Positions 35,978 to 44,132 of a stretch of 64,000 bases of DNA are shown here, one piece after another. The notes beneath the pieces were generated by a model. The model saw only the letters and a list, made by a program, of their open reading frames with translations. It had not been told where the DNA came from and made no database searches. Position 1 is the first letter of the stretch. Every line of letters starts with the position of its first letter. The stretch is taken from positions 186,001 to 250,000 of the forward strand of contig NZ_JACBXU010000003.1 of assembly GCF_013415305.1 (NCBI RefSeq), given 5' to 3'. Made by a program: the position numbers and the translations under genes. Source of the DNA: Pantoea sp. WMus005. Its GTDB lineage: Bacteria; Pseudomonadota; Gammaproteobacteria; Enterobacterales; Enterobacteriaceae.

Positions 35978-36223
35978 TCAATCCTCGCGGCGAAAGAGCA
36001 TCGCGATTAATTCCTGCAGATGGCTCTCTTCTTCAGGTGTAGCGGCAAGTTCGAGACGACTCAAGAGTTTACTGCAAATCGTTTTACGACTAAGGCTATG
36101 ACCTGCGCGCAGAATTTCGACCACAACCGAACCCAGCGTCTCCTGTTGCGAAGGTGAGTTGGCCTGATTGAAGTAACGGGCAATATCGCTGATAGGTTCC
36201 GGGGTTTGTCCGTTCTGACGCAT
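35978..36223 (-). CDS. ycgZ: YcgZ-like connector protein
   Basis: An 81-residue protein: ISDIARYFNQANSPSQQETL, then GSVVVEILRAGHSLSRKTIC and SKLLSRLELA. This matches E. coli YcgZ closely (ITRYFAKAN..QQETLGEIV...LSRKSLCAKLL). The frame opens at 36256 but the ATG at 36223 follows CTGAGGACAACAAC and gives the YcgZ-like N-terminus. In E. coli the ycgZ operon is released from BluR by blue light and cold. The promoter region upstream carries direct repeats. Confidence 0.85.
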   Translation of the reverse strand: MRQNGQTPEPISDIARYFNQANSPSQQETLGSVVVEILRAGHSLSRKTICSKLLSRLELAATPEEESHLQELIAMLFRRED

Positions 36224-36263
36224 GTTGTTGTCCTCAGGTGGTTTAAATGTATGCACTCTGGCT

Positions 36264-36321
36264 GCGCAAGTTATACATCACTAAGCGCGCAAGTTATACA
36301 TCTTTCCAAAAAGTTGTACAA
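36264..36321 (-). promoter_or_regulatory. Promoter of the ycgZ-like gene with tandem 16-base repeats
   Basis: On the minus strand a -35 TTGTAC (36316-36321), 17-base spacer and -10 TATAAC (36293-36298). The 16-base sequence GATGTATAACTTGCGC occurs twice exactly (36287-36302 and 36264-36279), 23 bases apart, so the -10 box is duplicated. A MerR-type regulator such as BluR controls this promoter in E. coli; whether the repeats are its site here is inference. Confidence 0.65.
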
Positions 36322-36493
36322 GATTTTGGATTTTTGGAAGAATTATTTTTGTGCAAAAAATGCTATAGCTTGTAAAACAAGATGTTACGAGGATTTTGGA
36401 GCGAGGAAGAAATTGTACCATATTCTTGTACCGTTAACACCCCGCCAGCACTCAAGCCTGAATATTAAGGCCAGCAGGGGGTTATCTACTGCG

Positions 36494-36787
36494 TCAGTGT
36501 TTGAAAAAGATATCATCAGCAGAGACGGGAGCGGCAGGCTCTTTGCCCAGAGTACTGGAAAGCCAGTTTGCCGGGGCGGTTGTACGCGAACTGATCGTTT
36601 TGAATCCCATCAGCCATTGACGCGCATGCTGCATCTGCTCAAGGCGATGCTCATTTACTTCAGACTCAGCCATAACCTGTAGCTCTTTAATCAGCAGTTC
36701 AACATTAACTTCCTGACCAGCATTAAACAGGTTCATTGCGGCTTCGCCAATGATGACATTCGCTTTTTCGTCGCTGGAAAAATACAA
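36494..36787 (-). CDS. YmgA-like connector protein (paralogue 2)
   Basis: A 97-residue protein beginning MYFSSDEKANVIIGEAAMNL from a TTG codon at 36787, which is set 5 bases after a perfect AGGAGG (36793-36798). The longer frame from 36832 lacks a site. Length and N-terminus match paralogue 1 (MYRSEDEK...IGEAV). The C-terminal tail differs (ISSRTTAPANWLSSTLGK). It is the most upstream gene of the connector series. Confidence 0.7.
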   Translation of the reverse strand: MYFSSDEKANVIIGEAAMNLFNAGQEVNVELLIKELQVMAESEVNEHRLEQMQHARQWLMGFKTISSRTTAPANWLSSTLGKEPAAPVSADDIFFKH

Positions 36788-37173
36788 AATATCCTCCTGG
36801 GTGATTGCGGTAAGTAACATTAACTGTAGCAAAAAAATTCACAATGCTTAATCAATTCAGCCTATCAATAAGATTATTTTAATTGTCGAACTTCTGTGCG
36901 ACTGACGCATGTGGAGTCTGGTGACAAATTCCACGCCGTAAATGGAAAATTGTGGCGGGTCTGTTTTTTAATCCTGTTTTTGCCCTCCAGCTCACCCAAC
37001 CGGGATAAGAGGGCTGGGAAAATCCGCTTTTCACCCTGCGGCACCTTTCAACAAGCGCTCCGCTGTTAAATTTAAATCATTACACATCAATAGTTAAGAA
37101 CCCGTATTTACAAAACTTCACACCCGAACTTCACTGCTGAAGAAACTTCACAACCCTGCGCTAGCGCAAATGT

Positions 37174-37205
37174 ATAGCCTGTGCTATAAAAATTAGCATA
37201 TGCTA
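37174..37205 (+). promoter_or_regulatory. Two tandem MntR-like boxes upstream of sitA
   Basis: ATAGC-CTGT-GCTAT (37174-37187) and TAGC-ATAT-GCTA (37194-37205) both show the ATAGC-N4-GCTAT symmetry of enterobacterial MntR sites. The centres are 19 bases apart. They lie 40-70 bases before sitA, and TATAAA within the first is a plausible -10. A further palindrome TGCGCTAGCGCA is at 37157-37168. The bases 36833-37156 show no gene. Confidence 0.7.
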
Positions 37206-37243
37206 TTTATGTTCTCTTTTTAATCACCTCTGGAGATCGCCCG

Positions 37244-38158
37244 ATGGTCCCGATAACTAAAATCACCACTCTCTTACTGAGTGCGCTACTGACAACCCTG
37301 ATGACAGCCAGCAGCTATGCAGCAGAAAAATTTAAGATAGTGACGACCTTTACCGTGATTGCTGACATGGCAAAGAACGTAGCGGGTGATGCAGCAGAGG
37401 TCACATCCATTACCAAACCCGGTGCTGAAATACACGAATATCAGCCGACGCCCGGCGATATCAAACGGGCGCAGGGCGCGCAATTAATCATGGCGAACGG
37501 GCTGAATCTCGAACGCTGGTTTCAGCGTTTTTATCAGCATCTGGACGGGGTGCCGGAAGTCCTGGTCTCCGCAGGGATCAAACCCATGGGCATTGGAGAG
37601 GGGCCTTATAATGGAAAACCGAACCCGCACGCCTGGATGTCTCCTGACAATGCGCTGATCTATGTCGATAACATTCGCGATGCGCTGGAGAAATATGACC
37701 CGGTTCATGCGGATACCTATCGGCAGAACGCCGCCGTTTATAAGCAAAAAATTACCGCTGCATTGGATCCGTTACGTCAGCAGATTGCCGACATCCCGGA
37801 AAATAAACGCTGGATGGTGACCAGCGAAGGCGCCTTCTCTTATCTGGCTCGTGACCTGGGCATGAAAGAGCTCTACCTGTGGCCGATCAATGCTGACCAG
37901 CAGGGCACACCGCAGCAGGTGAGAAAAGTCATCGACCAGGTGAAGAAACAGGCTATCCCGGCAGTGTTCAGTGAAAGTACGGTGTCGGACAAGCCAGCCC
38001 GTCAGGTCGCACGGGAAACAGGGGCGCATTACGGTGGTGTACTCTACGTCGACTCCTTAAGCAATGCGCAGGGACCTGTGCCGACCTATCTTGATTTGCT
38101 CAGGGTTACCACAGAGACGCTGGTGCAGGGCATTAAAGCGGGAGAGAAAGCGCAATGA
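37244..38158 (+). CDS. sitA: Manganese/iron ABC transporter, periplasmic binding protein SitA
   Basis: A 304-residue cluster A-I binding protein that captures Mn2+ or Fe2+ in the periplasm. A signal peptide ends near SSYAAEKFK. Metal ligands are expected in [14 protein letters not shown] (His), [11 protein letters not shown] (His), the Glu of [11 protein letters not shown], and an Asp near LYVDSLS. Sequence and length match enterobacterial SitA. It overlaps sitB by 4 bases (ATGA). Control by MntR and probably Fur. Confidence 0.95.
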   Translation: MVPITKITTLLLSALLTTLMTASSYAAEKFKIVTTFTVIADMAKNVAGDAAEVTSITKPGAEIHEYQPTPGDIKRAQGAQLIMANGLNLERWFQRFYQHLDGVPEVLVSAGIKPMGIGEGPYNGKPNPHAWMSPDNALIYVDNIRDALEKYDPVHADTYRQNAAVYKQKITAALDPLRQQIADIPENKRWMVTSEGAFSYLARDLGMKELYLWPINADQQGTPQQVRKVIDQVKKQAIPAVFSESTVSDKPARQVARETGAHYGGVLYVDSLSNAQGPVPTYLDLLRVTTETLVQGIKAGEKAQ

Positions 38159-38970
38159 CAGACACCATCGTGGTTTCCGATGTCACCGTGACCTATCGGA
38201 ACGGTCACACTGCGCTGCATGACGCCAGTTTTAGCGTGCCAGGCGGATCCATTGCAGCACTGGTGGGTGTTAATGGATCAGGCAAGTCCACGCTATTCAA
38301 AGCGCTGATGGGATTTGTCCGGCTCGCCAGCGGCAGCATCTCTGTGTTAGGCATGCCGACACGGCAGGCGCTGCGGAAAAGCCTTGTAGCTTATGTCCCG
38401 CAGTCGGAAGAGGTCGACTGGTCGTTTCCGGTGCTGGTGGAAGATGTGGTGATGATGGGCCGCTACGGTCACATGGGCTTGCTGCGCCGACCTAAACCGC
38501 ACGACCAGCAGATTGTCAGTGAGGCGCTGGCGCGCGTCGATATGCTGGATTATCGGCATCGCCAGATCGGTGAACTCTCTGGCGGGCAGAAAAAAAGGGT
38601 ATTTCTGGCGCGTGCCATTGCTCAGCAGGGCAGCATTATCCTGCTTGATGAGCCATTTACCGGCGTAGATGTGCAGACCGAGGCCAGAATCATCAGCCTC
38701 CTGGATGAGTTGCGCGACGAAGGCAAAACTATGCTGGTCTCTACCCATAATCTGGGATCGGTCACAGCGTTCTGCGATTACACGGTGATGGTAAAAGGCA
38801 CCGTTCTGGCAAGCGGTCCGACCCGGACCACTTTTACCGCCGCCAATCTTGAGCGTGCGTTCAGCGGTGTATTGCGGCATGTGATGGTGAAAGGGCTGGA
38901 CGATCAGATTATCACCGACGATGAGCGGCCTTTTATTGCCCCACGCGCCGCACCTGAAGACGGGAACTGA
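38155..38970 (+). CDS. sitB: Manganese/iron ABC transporter ATPase SitB
   Basis: A 271-residue ABC ATPase. Walker [10 protein letters not shown] (about 39-47), Q-loop VPQSEEVDW, signature LSGGQKKR (about 141-148), Walker B IILLDEP and the H-loop STHN are all intact. It energises SitC/SitD. Starts inside the sitA stop codon, and sitC begins 2 bases after its own stop, so translation is coupled. Confidence 0.95.
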   Translation: MTDTIVVSDVTVTYRNGHTALHDASFSVPGGSIAALVGVNGSGKSTLFKALMGFVRLASGSISVLGMPTRQALRKSLVAYVPQSEEVDWSFPVLVEDVVMMGRYGHMGLLRRPKPHDQQIVSEALARVDMLDYRHRQIGELSGGQKKRVFLARAIAQQGSIILLDEPFTGVDVQTEARIISLLDELRDEGKTMLVSTHNLGSVTAFCDYTVMVKGTVLASGPTRTTFTAANLERAFSGVLRHVMVKGLDDQIITDDERPFIAPRAAPEDGN

Positions 38971-38972
38971 TC

Positions 38973-39833
38973 ATGGAACTGCTACTGGAACCCTTTGGTT
39001 ATCACTACATGCTCAACGCGATGTGGGTCTCCGCCATGGTGGGCGGCCTCTGCGCGTTTCTCTCCTGTTATCTGATGCTCAAAGGCTGGTCGCTGATTGG
39101 TGATGCGCTTTCACACTCTATCGTACCGGGCGTAGCGGGCGCTTACATGCTGGGTCTGCCGTTTGCGCTGGGGGCGTTTCTCTCGGGTGGGCTGGCGGCG
39201 GGCAGTATGCTATTGCTGAATCAGCGCACGCGCTTAAAAGAAGATGCAATTATCGGCCTGATCTTCTCCTCTTTCTTTGGTCTCGGTCTGTTTATGGTGT
39301 CGCTCAATCCGACTGCAGTGAACATTCAGACCATCGTGCTCGGCAATATTCTGGCGATCGCACCCGCCGATATTCTCCAGCTGGCTCTGATTGGCGGGCT
39401 GTCGATCATCATTCTGCTGTTTAAGTGGAAAGATCTGATGGTCACCTTTTTTGATGAAAATCATGCACGCGCCATCGGTCTGCGGCCTGAACGCCTGAAA
39501 ATTCTTTTCTTTACTCTGCTGGCGGTCTCAACCGTGGCGGCGCTGCAAACCGTCGGCGCGTTTCTGGTGATCTGTCTGGTGGTGACGCCCGGCGCGACGG
39601 CCTGGCTGCTCACCGACCGCTTTCCACGTCTGCTCATGATTGCTGTCGCCATTGGCAGCATCACCAGTTTTCTCGGTGCGTGGGCAAGTTATTACCTTGA
39701 TGGCGCAACGGGCGGAATCATCGTGGTGGCGCAGACGTTGCTGTTCCTGCTGGCGTTTGTTTTTGCGCCGAAACATGGCCTGCTTGCTAACCGGCGTCGT
39801 GGACGTCAGCAGCCCGAAAAGGAGCCTGGCTGA
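38973..39833 (+). CDS. sitC: Manganese/iron ABC transporter permease SitC
   Basis: A 286-residue inner-membrane permease of the ABC-3 family, with about eight TM helices. FLSCYLMLKGWSLIGDALSH SIV is the family's N-terminal landmark and GAFLVICLVVTPGATAWLLT the late one. It pairs with SitD to form the channel. Its TGA overlaps the ATG of sitD. Confidence 0.95.
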   Translation: MELLLEPFGYHYMLNAMWVSAMVGGLCAFLSCYLMLKGWSLIGDALSHSIVPGVAGAYMLGLPFALGAFLSGGLAAGSMLLLNQRTRLKEDAIIGLIFSSFFGLGLFMVSLNPTAVNIQTIVLGNILAIAPADILQLALIGGLSIIILLFKWKDLMVTFFDENHARAIGLRPERLKILFFTLLAVSTVAALQTVGAFLVICLVVTPGATAWLLTDRFPRLLMIAVAIGSITSFLGAWASYYLDGATGGIIVVAQTLLFLLAFVFAPKHGLLANRRRGRQQPEKEPG

Positions 39834-40684
39834 TGTGGATCCTTGAACCTTTCCAGTTTGCGTTTATGAACAGCGCGTTACTGATCGCGCTGGTGGTGGC
39901 GATCCCCTGTGCGCTGCTGTCAGTATTTCTGGTGCTGAAAGGCTGGGCGCTGATGGGCGATGCCATGAGCCATGCAGTATTCCCTGGCATTGTGCTCGCC
40001 TGGATGGTGGGACTGCCGCTTGCGGTGGGTGCGTTTGTTGCGGGTCTGTTCTGCGCAGTTGCCAGTGGCTTTTTACAGGACAACAGCCGTATTAAACAGG
40101 ACACCGTGCTGGGCATCGTATTCTCCGGCATGTTCGCGGTGGGGCTGATCCTCTACATCGCCGTGAAACCTGAAGTGCACCTCGATCACATTCTGTTTGG
40201 CGACATGCTGGGCATTACCGGCGCGGACATTATTCAGACATCCTTAATCGCAGTGTTAGTTGTGTTAGTGATTGCGGTGAAGTGGCGTGATTTTATGCTG
40301 TTCAGTTTTGATCCGCAGCAGGCGCAGGTCTCTGGCTTACCCGCACGTTTACTGCATTACGGGCTGCTCTGCATGGTTTCGCTGACTATTGTCGCGACCC
40401 TGAAAGCGGTGGGGATTATCCTGTCAATTTCTCTGCTAATTGCGCCTGGCGCTATCGCGGTGCTGCTTACCCGACGTTTTTCACATGCGCTGCTGGTGGC
40501 GGTCCTGGTATCGGTGCTGGTGTCGTTAAGCGGAGTTTATCTCTCGTTCTTTATCGACAGCGCGCCTGCGCCGACCATCGTTGTACTGTTTGCGCTGGTA
40601 TTTGTTGTTGCAATGGTAATTTCGGGACGGAAAACCTGTCGGCTGGAGCGTCTTAAACTTCGCGAAAGCGGCAGGTCTGGGTGA
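39833..40684 (+). CDS. sitD: Manganese/iron ABC transporter permease SitD
   Basis: A 283-residue second ABC-3 permease, homologous to SitC: VFLVLKGWALMGDAMSHAVF and ISLLIAPGAIAVLLTRRFSH. The C-terminal tail is short and basic (RKTCRLERLKLRESGRSG). It closes the four-gene operon; no clear terminator follows, and the repeat segment starts about 140 bases downstream. Confidence 0.95.
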   Translation: MWILEPFQFAFMNSALLIALVVAIPCALLSVFLVLKGWALMGDAMSHAVFPGIVLAWMVGLPLAVGAFVAGLFCAVASGFLQDNSRIKQDTVLGIVFSGMFAVGLILYIAVKPEVHLDHILFGDMLGITGADIIQTSLIAVLVVLVIAVKWRDFMLFSFDPQQAQVSGLPARLLHYGLLCMVSLTIVATLKAVGIILSISLLIAPGAIAVLLTRRFSHALLVAVLVSVLVSLSGVYLSFFIDSAPAPTIVVLFALVFVVAMVISGRKTCRLERLKLRESGRSG

Positions 40685-40824
40685 GGTGATGACCAATATG
40701 AAAGCGGTGAGCTGGAGTCGATGAAATCGCAGACCACAGGGCAGGTGGGCTTACCTATGCTCTTTGTTTTCGTGCATTTCATTGATTTTAAAAGTGAAAT
40801 TCGCTTAACGCTGGATGCAGTGCT

Positions 40825-40854
40825 GATGTCCACTTTGTGCCAGAAGCGGACATT
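40825..40854 (+). repeat. Dispersed hairpin repeat, copy A (right half only)
   Basis: Retains the second hairpin, GTCCACTTTGTGCC then AGAAGCGGAC; the left half is too diverged to align confidently. Confidence 0.65.
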
Positions 40855-40888
40855 CATTAGCTCTTTTATTATAACTTGACGCACAATT

Positions 40889-41185
40889 TCAGCGGTTTTC
40901 TTGTCGCAGTTGGTTGTGTTGATCGAGTTCATAATCGATAAACGCACCGATCATAGCCCGGTAGACCTTTTCGATAATCACTGTGGGAAGTCCTGCTTCA
41001 GTCGCCTGTTTACTTACCTTATCGATTACCTGCTGGACGCGGTCTGGAGCACGCACGGCTGAATGGTCACTTTTGAAAGCTGCTGCAGCTTTAACACACT
41101 GGCTGCGTTGCGCGATCATTTTAACCAGTTCACTGTCAATCTGATCGATACGGTTCCTAACATCCTCAATTGACGAAAAATTCAT
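40889..41185 (-). CDS. AroQ-fold chorismate mutase / isochorismate-pyruvate lyase-like protein
   Basis: A 98-residue all-helical chorismate mutase type II. VRNRIDQIDSELVKMIAQRS is helix 1 with the catalytic Arg and the ..D..ll.L/M..R signature; then CVKAAAAFK with the active-site Lys. The size and C-terminal helix (YRAMIGAFIDYELDQH) resemble PchB, which splits isochorismate to salicylate. No salicylate or siderophore synthase gene lies nearby, so chorismate mutase activity or a detached accessory role are both possible. It sits between repeat copies A and B. Confidence 0.8.
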   Translation of the reverse strand: MNFSSIEDVRNRIDQIDSELVKMIAQRSQCVKAAAAFKSDHSAVRAPDRVQQVIDKVSKQATEAGLPTVIIEKVYRAMIGAFIDYELDQHNQLRQENR

Positions 41186-41353
41186 TGCAATCCACCTGAC
41201 TAGTACATGAGTGTGATAGGTTACATAAATCTTCGATTCAAAACAGTTTTAAATTTCTAAAGTCTGTCTGAAAGAACGATAAACGAAAGAATTCAATCAA
41301 GAATATGTGGTTATTGAGAGTGCGATAAAAGAGATAGAACGAATGACTGCTCC

Positions 41354-41407
41354 TCGCTCATAGCGGACATTAGCCCGACGTCAGTCCGCTTTGTGCCAGA
41401 AGCGGTC
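41354..41407 (+). repeat. Dispersed hairpin repeat, copy B
   Basis: CGCTCATAGCGGACATTAGC, then the second hairpin AGTCCGCTTTGTGCCAGA and AGCGGTC. It lacks the outermost left arm. It lies in the 313-base gap 41186-41498, which has no other feature. Confidence 0.75.
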
Positions 41408-41498
41408 TTGATTTTGACTCATCAATGCAGATAGTAGCGTTCAGTTGTGTTAAAAAATTGCTTCAAGACAGCTATATTCAGTACCTGATGGAGCAGAA

Positions 41499-41900
41499 AT
41501 GAGAACGCAAAAAAGATGCATGGGTTATGTGGCCATCGTAGTCGACGACTATGACCGCGCAATTGAGTATTACACAGACAAGCTGGGCTTTACGCTGGTT
41601 GAAGACACGCCGCAACCCGGTAAGCGCTGGGTCGTTGTAACGCCAAATCCGGAAAGCGATTGCAATCTTCTCCTGGCCCGTGCTTCAAACGAGCGACAGG
41701 AAGGCTTCATTGGCAACCAGTGCGGCGGCCGGGTATTCCTGTTCCTGCAGAGTGACGACTTCTGGCGCGACTATAACGCCATGAAAGCGAAGGGCGTCCA
41801 CTTCTGCCAGGAGCCGCGAGAGGAGGAATACGGGATGGTCGTTGTGTTTGAGGACATCTACGGCAACCGTTGGGATCTTTACCAGAACAGGCAAAATTAA
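41499..41900 (+). CDS. VOC (glyoxalase/bleomycin-resistance) family protein
   Basis: A 133-residue vicinal-oxygen-chelate protein. MGYVAIVVDDYDRAIEYYTD is the first beta-alpha-beta module and YGMVVVFEDIYGNRWDLYQN the second, with the Glu near FEDIYGNRWDL being a usual metal ligand. Could be a dioxygenase, lyase or drug-binding protein; no neighbour shows which. Lies between repeat copies B and C. Confidence 0.8.
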   Translation: MRTQKRCMGYVAIVVDDYDRAIEYYTDKLGFTLVEDTPQPGKRWVVVTPNPESDCNLLLARASNERQEGFIGNQCGGRVFLFLQSDDFWRDYNAMKAKGVHFCQEPREEEYGMVVVFEDIYGNRWDLYQNRQN

Positions 41901-42082
41901 ATCACTGAGGGTCAGATTGACCATACGCAATCGGCCCCAATACCACATACGCTTTTTGCTCAAAGCGGACGGGCATGCCTCAACAGCTTACCATTACTTT
42001 TACCAGGCAAGCCGCGCAGCGCTGCGACAGTAGAATGTAATAGTTACAGTATACTAGTGCGATTTAATAACAGGTGCGGATT

Positions 42083-42100
42083 AGGCCGGCGAACCGGCCT
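42083..42100. terminator. Hairpin downstream of the Bor gene
   Basis: AGGCCGG (42083-42089), CGAA loop, CCGGCCT (42094-42100), just after the bor stop on the minus strand. The stable tetraloop hairpin lacks a long T run. Confidence 0.5.
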
Positions 42101-42109
42101 GAGGCATTA

Positions 42110-42400
42110 TCAGATGGCGCAATAAACGCGCGCTTCACGTGGCGTGTAGATACCAAACGTCACCACGCTCAGTAAGCCATTAACAAACGTCTGCTGCACT
42201 TCAACCCGGTTAACTTTTTCCTGGCCGCCGCATACCTGTGCCGCATCAATGCTCTTACGCTGACCGATACCTGAAACAAAGAACGGCTGGCTGGTTGTTT
42301 TCGTCGCTGCGCCAACCTGATTCTGTTTCATTACGAAAGTCTGCTGCGCACAGCCGGTTAAACTCAGAGCCAACAACGCCGCAACACAAAGCTTGTTCAT
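42110..42400 (-). CDS. bor: Bor/Iss-family lipoprotein
   Basis: A 96-residue outer-membrane lipoprotein with lipobox LTGC (CVAALLALSLTGCAQQTF). The conserved FFVSGIGQRKSIDAAQVCGG, QQTFVNGLLSVVTFGIYTP and EARVYC match lambda Bor and the plasmid Iss serum-survival protein closely. Bor/Iss raise resistance to complement in E. coli. Usually a phage or virulence-plasmid gene, so this is a likely acquired trait. Confidence 0.9.
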   Translation of the reverse strand: MNKLCVAALLALSLTGCAQQTFVMKQNQVGAATKTTSQPFFVSGIGQRKSIDAAQVCGGQEKVNRVEVQQTFVNGLLSVVTFGIYTPREARVYCAI

Positions 42401-42552
42401 AAATATCCTTATCGCCTTAAATGAAAAAATAAATGCTGAGTGAAATCATCACTCAGCCAGCAATCAGGTTATCGACAACGAAAGCTGAAACATGAGAAAG
42501 ATTTTTTAAGTACGCCTGACGGATAGGTTTTGCTGAATAGTACAGCAATAAA

Positions 42553-42580
42553 AAAAGCCCCTGCAGAGCAGGGGCTTTTT
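42553..42580 (-). terminator. Rho-independent terminator for a minus-strand gene remnant
   Basis: AAAGCCCCTGC/GCAGGGGCTTT stem with AGA-type loop, and T7 on the minus side. Upstream on that strand (about 42603-42700) is a frame ending SRWRQKFFDDLTR, which looks like the tail of a lost gene, not identified. The gap 42401-42939 holds only this, the tail and repeat copy C. Confidence 0.7.
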
Positions 42581-42725
42581 ATGTCTACCGCAGCGTTTCC
42601 GCTTAGCGGGTCAAATCGTCGAAGAACTTTTGACGCCATCGAGAAAGCATTTTTGAATGCGGACTGTTCTTCTCGCTTGCCGCAACACCAAAGCTCAATT
42701 CCCGCTCACGCAGCAGCGATTTATG

Positions 42726-42777
42726 CAGCGGACCCTGGCCTGCCGTCAGTCCGCTCTGTGCCAGAAGCGGACGTTGC
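42726..42777 (+). repeat. Dispersed hairpin repeat, copy C
   Basis: CAGCGGACCCTGGCCTGCC then GTCAGTCCGCTCTGTGCC and AGAAGCGGACGTT. The second hairpin is intact, the first is degenerate. It lies about 165 bases upstream of the CHAT gene. Confidence 0.7.
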
Positions 42778-42951
42778 CAACTCTGTATCACATTGATTCC
42801 TAGATAACAGCTCACGATCTTATAGGCTAGTGATTTCTGCCACGGTAGACCCCACCTTTGAAGGTTCAAATGCTACATATTTTGTTTTTAAACAACCGTG
42901 GGTTAAAATCTTAAATGTAAAAAGCAAACATCTTTAAATGTGAGGGATAAT

Positions 42952-43980
42952 TTGGGAATCATTGACTTATACAGAAAAAATATTGAACGTAAGCGCAGTG
43001 ACTTAAACCGATTGAGCGAGCAAAAATCTAAAGAATTAGCCAAGATTTCAGGTTTGAACAATAAAATTCAAACCGCGATTCGGCAAATGAACTCGTCTAA
43101 GTCCGCAACAACAATTAACAACCGGCAAAAGGATGTTTTCAAACTTCAGGTGGATATATCAAAAATAGAAAAAAAGGTTGCCGATTTTGAGGCAAAAATA
43201 GCTTCAAAAAACAGAGAGTTACAGGATGAACAGCGAAAACTAGATGCTCAAGAGCTAAAAGAACATAAGAGTCGCCAAAAAATGCAGGAAAAATTTCAGC
43301 GTCAGCAAAAAAGCGCATTGAGCGATGTTAGCAAAACTCTCTCGGAACACACCGACATGATAAACACTTTGAGTAAGTTACCTAAAGAAATTACGGTACT
43401 TTTTTTTGCCTCTAACCCTCAAGATCAAGGACAACTGAGATTAGATGAAGAGGTAAGGTCTATTAAAGAGATGATAAGAATGTCACGACATCGTGATGCC
43501 GTAAAACTGGAGTCATGTTGGGCAGTCAGACCGGGTGATATTTTGCAAAACATAAACGAGTACTCACCAACTATTGTGCATTTTAGTGGGCATGGAAGTT
43601 CTGATGATGAATTGGTTCTCATGGATAATCAGTCCAATACTAAACTGGTTTCTATGCAATCCATTGTACAGGCTATGAGTGTGGCAAATGACAATCTGAG
43701 ACTGGTTTTTTTCAATACTTGTCACTCGCAAAATCAAGCAAGTAAAGTAATCGAACATGTCGAATGTGCTATTGGAATGAGTACATCTATAAGAGATGAT
43801 GCAGCAAGAGTTTTCTCAGCTCAATTTTACTCCTCGCTAACTTTTGGACTTTCAGTTGAAAAATCTTTTAATCAGGCAAAAGCAGCTCTGATGCTTGAGG
43901 GTATTCCACAAGAAGATACTCCTATGCTTTTTATGAGAGATGGTCTTGAAGCAGCTGATATGTACATTATCTCACAGTAA
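42952..43980 (+). CDS. Coiled-coil CHAT-domain (caspase-like) protein
   Basis: A 342-residue protein of two parts. Residues about 5-130 are a highly charged coiled coil (RKNIERKRSDLNRLSEQKSK and similar heptads). From about 145 (KEITVLFFASNPQDQGQLRL) begins a CHAT domain with the catalytic His in IVHFSGHG (His 214) and Cys in FFNTCHSQ (Cys 257), then ALMLEGIPQEDTPMLF. So a Cys protease of the caspase/separase clan is expected, with both catalytic residues present. The frame opens at GTG 42940, but GAGG six bases before TTG 42952 gives the likelier start MGIIDLY. The gene is markedly AT-rich and stands alone between repeat copies C and D. Target unknown. Confidence 0.8.
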   Translation: MGIIDLYRKNIERKRSDLNRLSEQKSKELAKISGLNNKIQTAIRQMNSSKSATTINNRQKDVFKLQVDISKIEKKVADFEAKIASKNRELQDEQRKLDAQELKEHKSRQKMQEKFQRQQKSALSDVSKTLSEHTDMINTLSKLPKEITVLFFASNPQDQGQLRLDEEVRSIKEMIRMSRHRDAVKLESCWAVRPGDILQNINEYSPTIVHFSGHGSSDDELVLMDNQSNTKLVSMQSIVQAMSVANDNLRLVFFNTCHSQNQASKVIEHVECAIGMSTSIRDDAARVFSAQFYSSLTFGLSVEKSFNQAKAALMLEGIPQEDTPMLFMRDGLEAADMYIISQ

Positions 43981-44030
43981 TCTGAGCTTGCATGAGAGTG
44001 ACTTTGAGAATTTGTATAATGTGGGCAAAC

Positions 44031-44091
44031 GTCCGCCTTTCGCTCATAGCGGACATTGGGTCAATGTCAGTCCGTTTTGTGCCAGAAGCGG
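44031..44091 (+). repeat. Dispersed hairpin repeat, copy D (full length)
   Basis: GTCCGCCTTTCGCTCATAGC, GGACATT, spacer, then AGTCCGTTTTGTGCCAGA and AGCGG. Both hairpins are recognisable. It begins 50 bases after the CHAT stop codon. Confidence 0.8.
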
Positions 44092-44132
44092 CCTCACCAG
44101 TTTGGCGCAAAAGTGAAGCCAGCCGCTGGCTG

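Noticed and set aside
39311..39326. GACTGCAGTGAACATTC in sitC resembling an iteron
   Set aside because: It encodes conserved SitC residues and has no neighbours of its kind.
40537..40947. 136-codon minus-strand frame over the sitD end
   Set aside because: Antisense to sitD, composition unlike a protein, and it overlaps the repeat and the chorismate mutase gene.
42552..42582. Possible short CRISPR-like or attachment repeat (GCCCCTGC dyad)
   Set aside because: It is a simple stem with a T run, so a terminator; no array or second copy exists.
42530..42869. Two 88-codon frames between bor and the CHAT gene
   Set aside because: One spans a terminator and the other runs through repeat copy C; only the last codons of the minus frame look like a gene tail.
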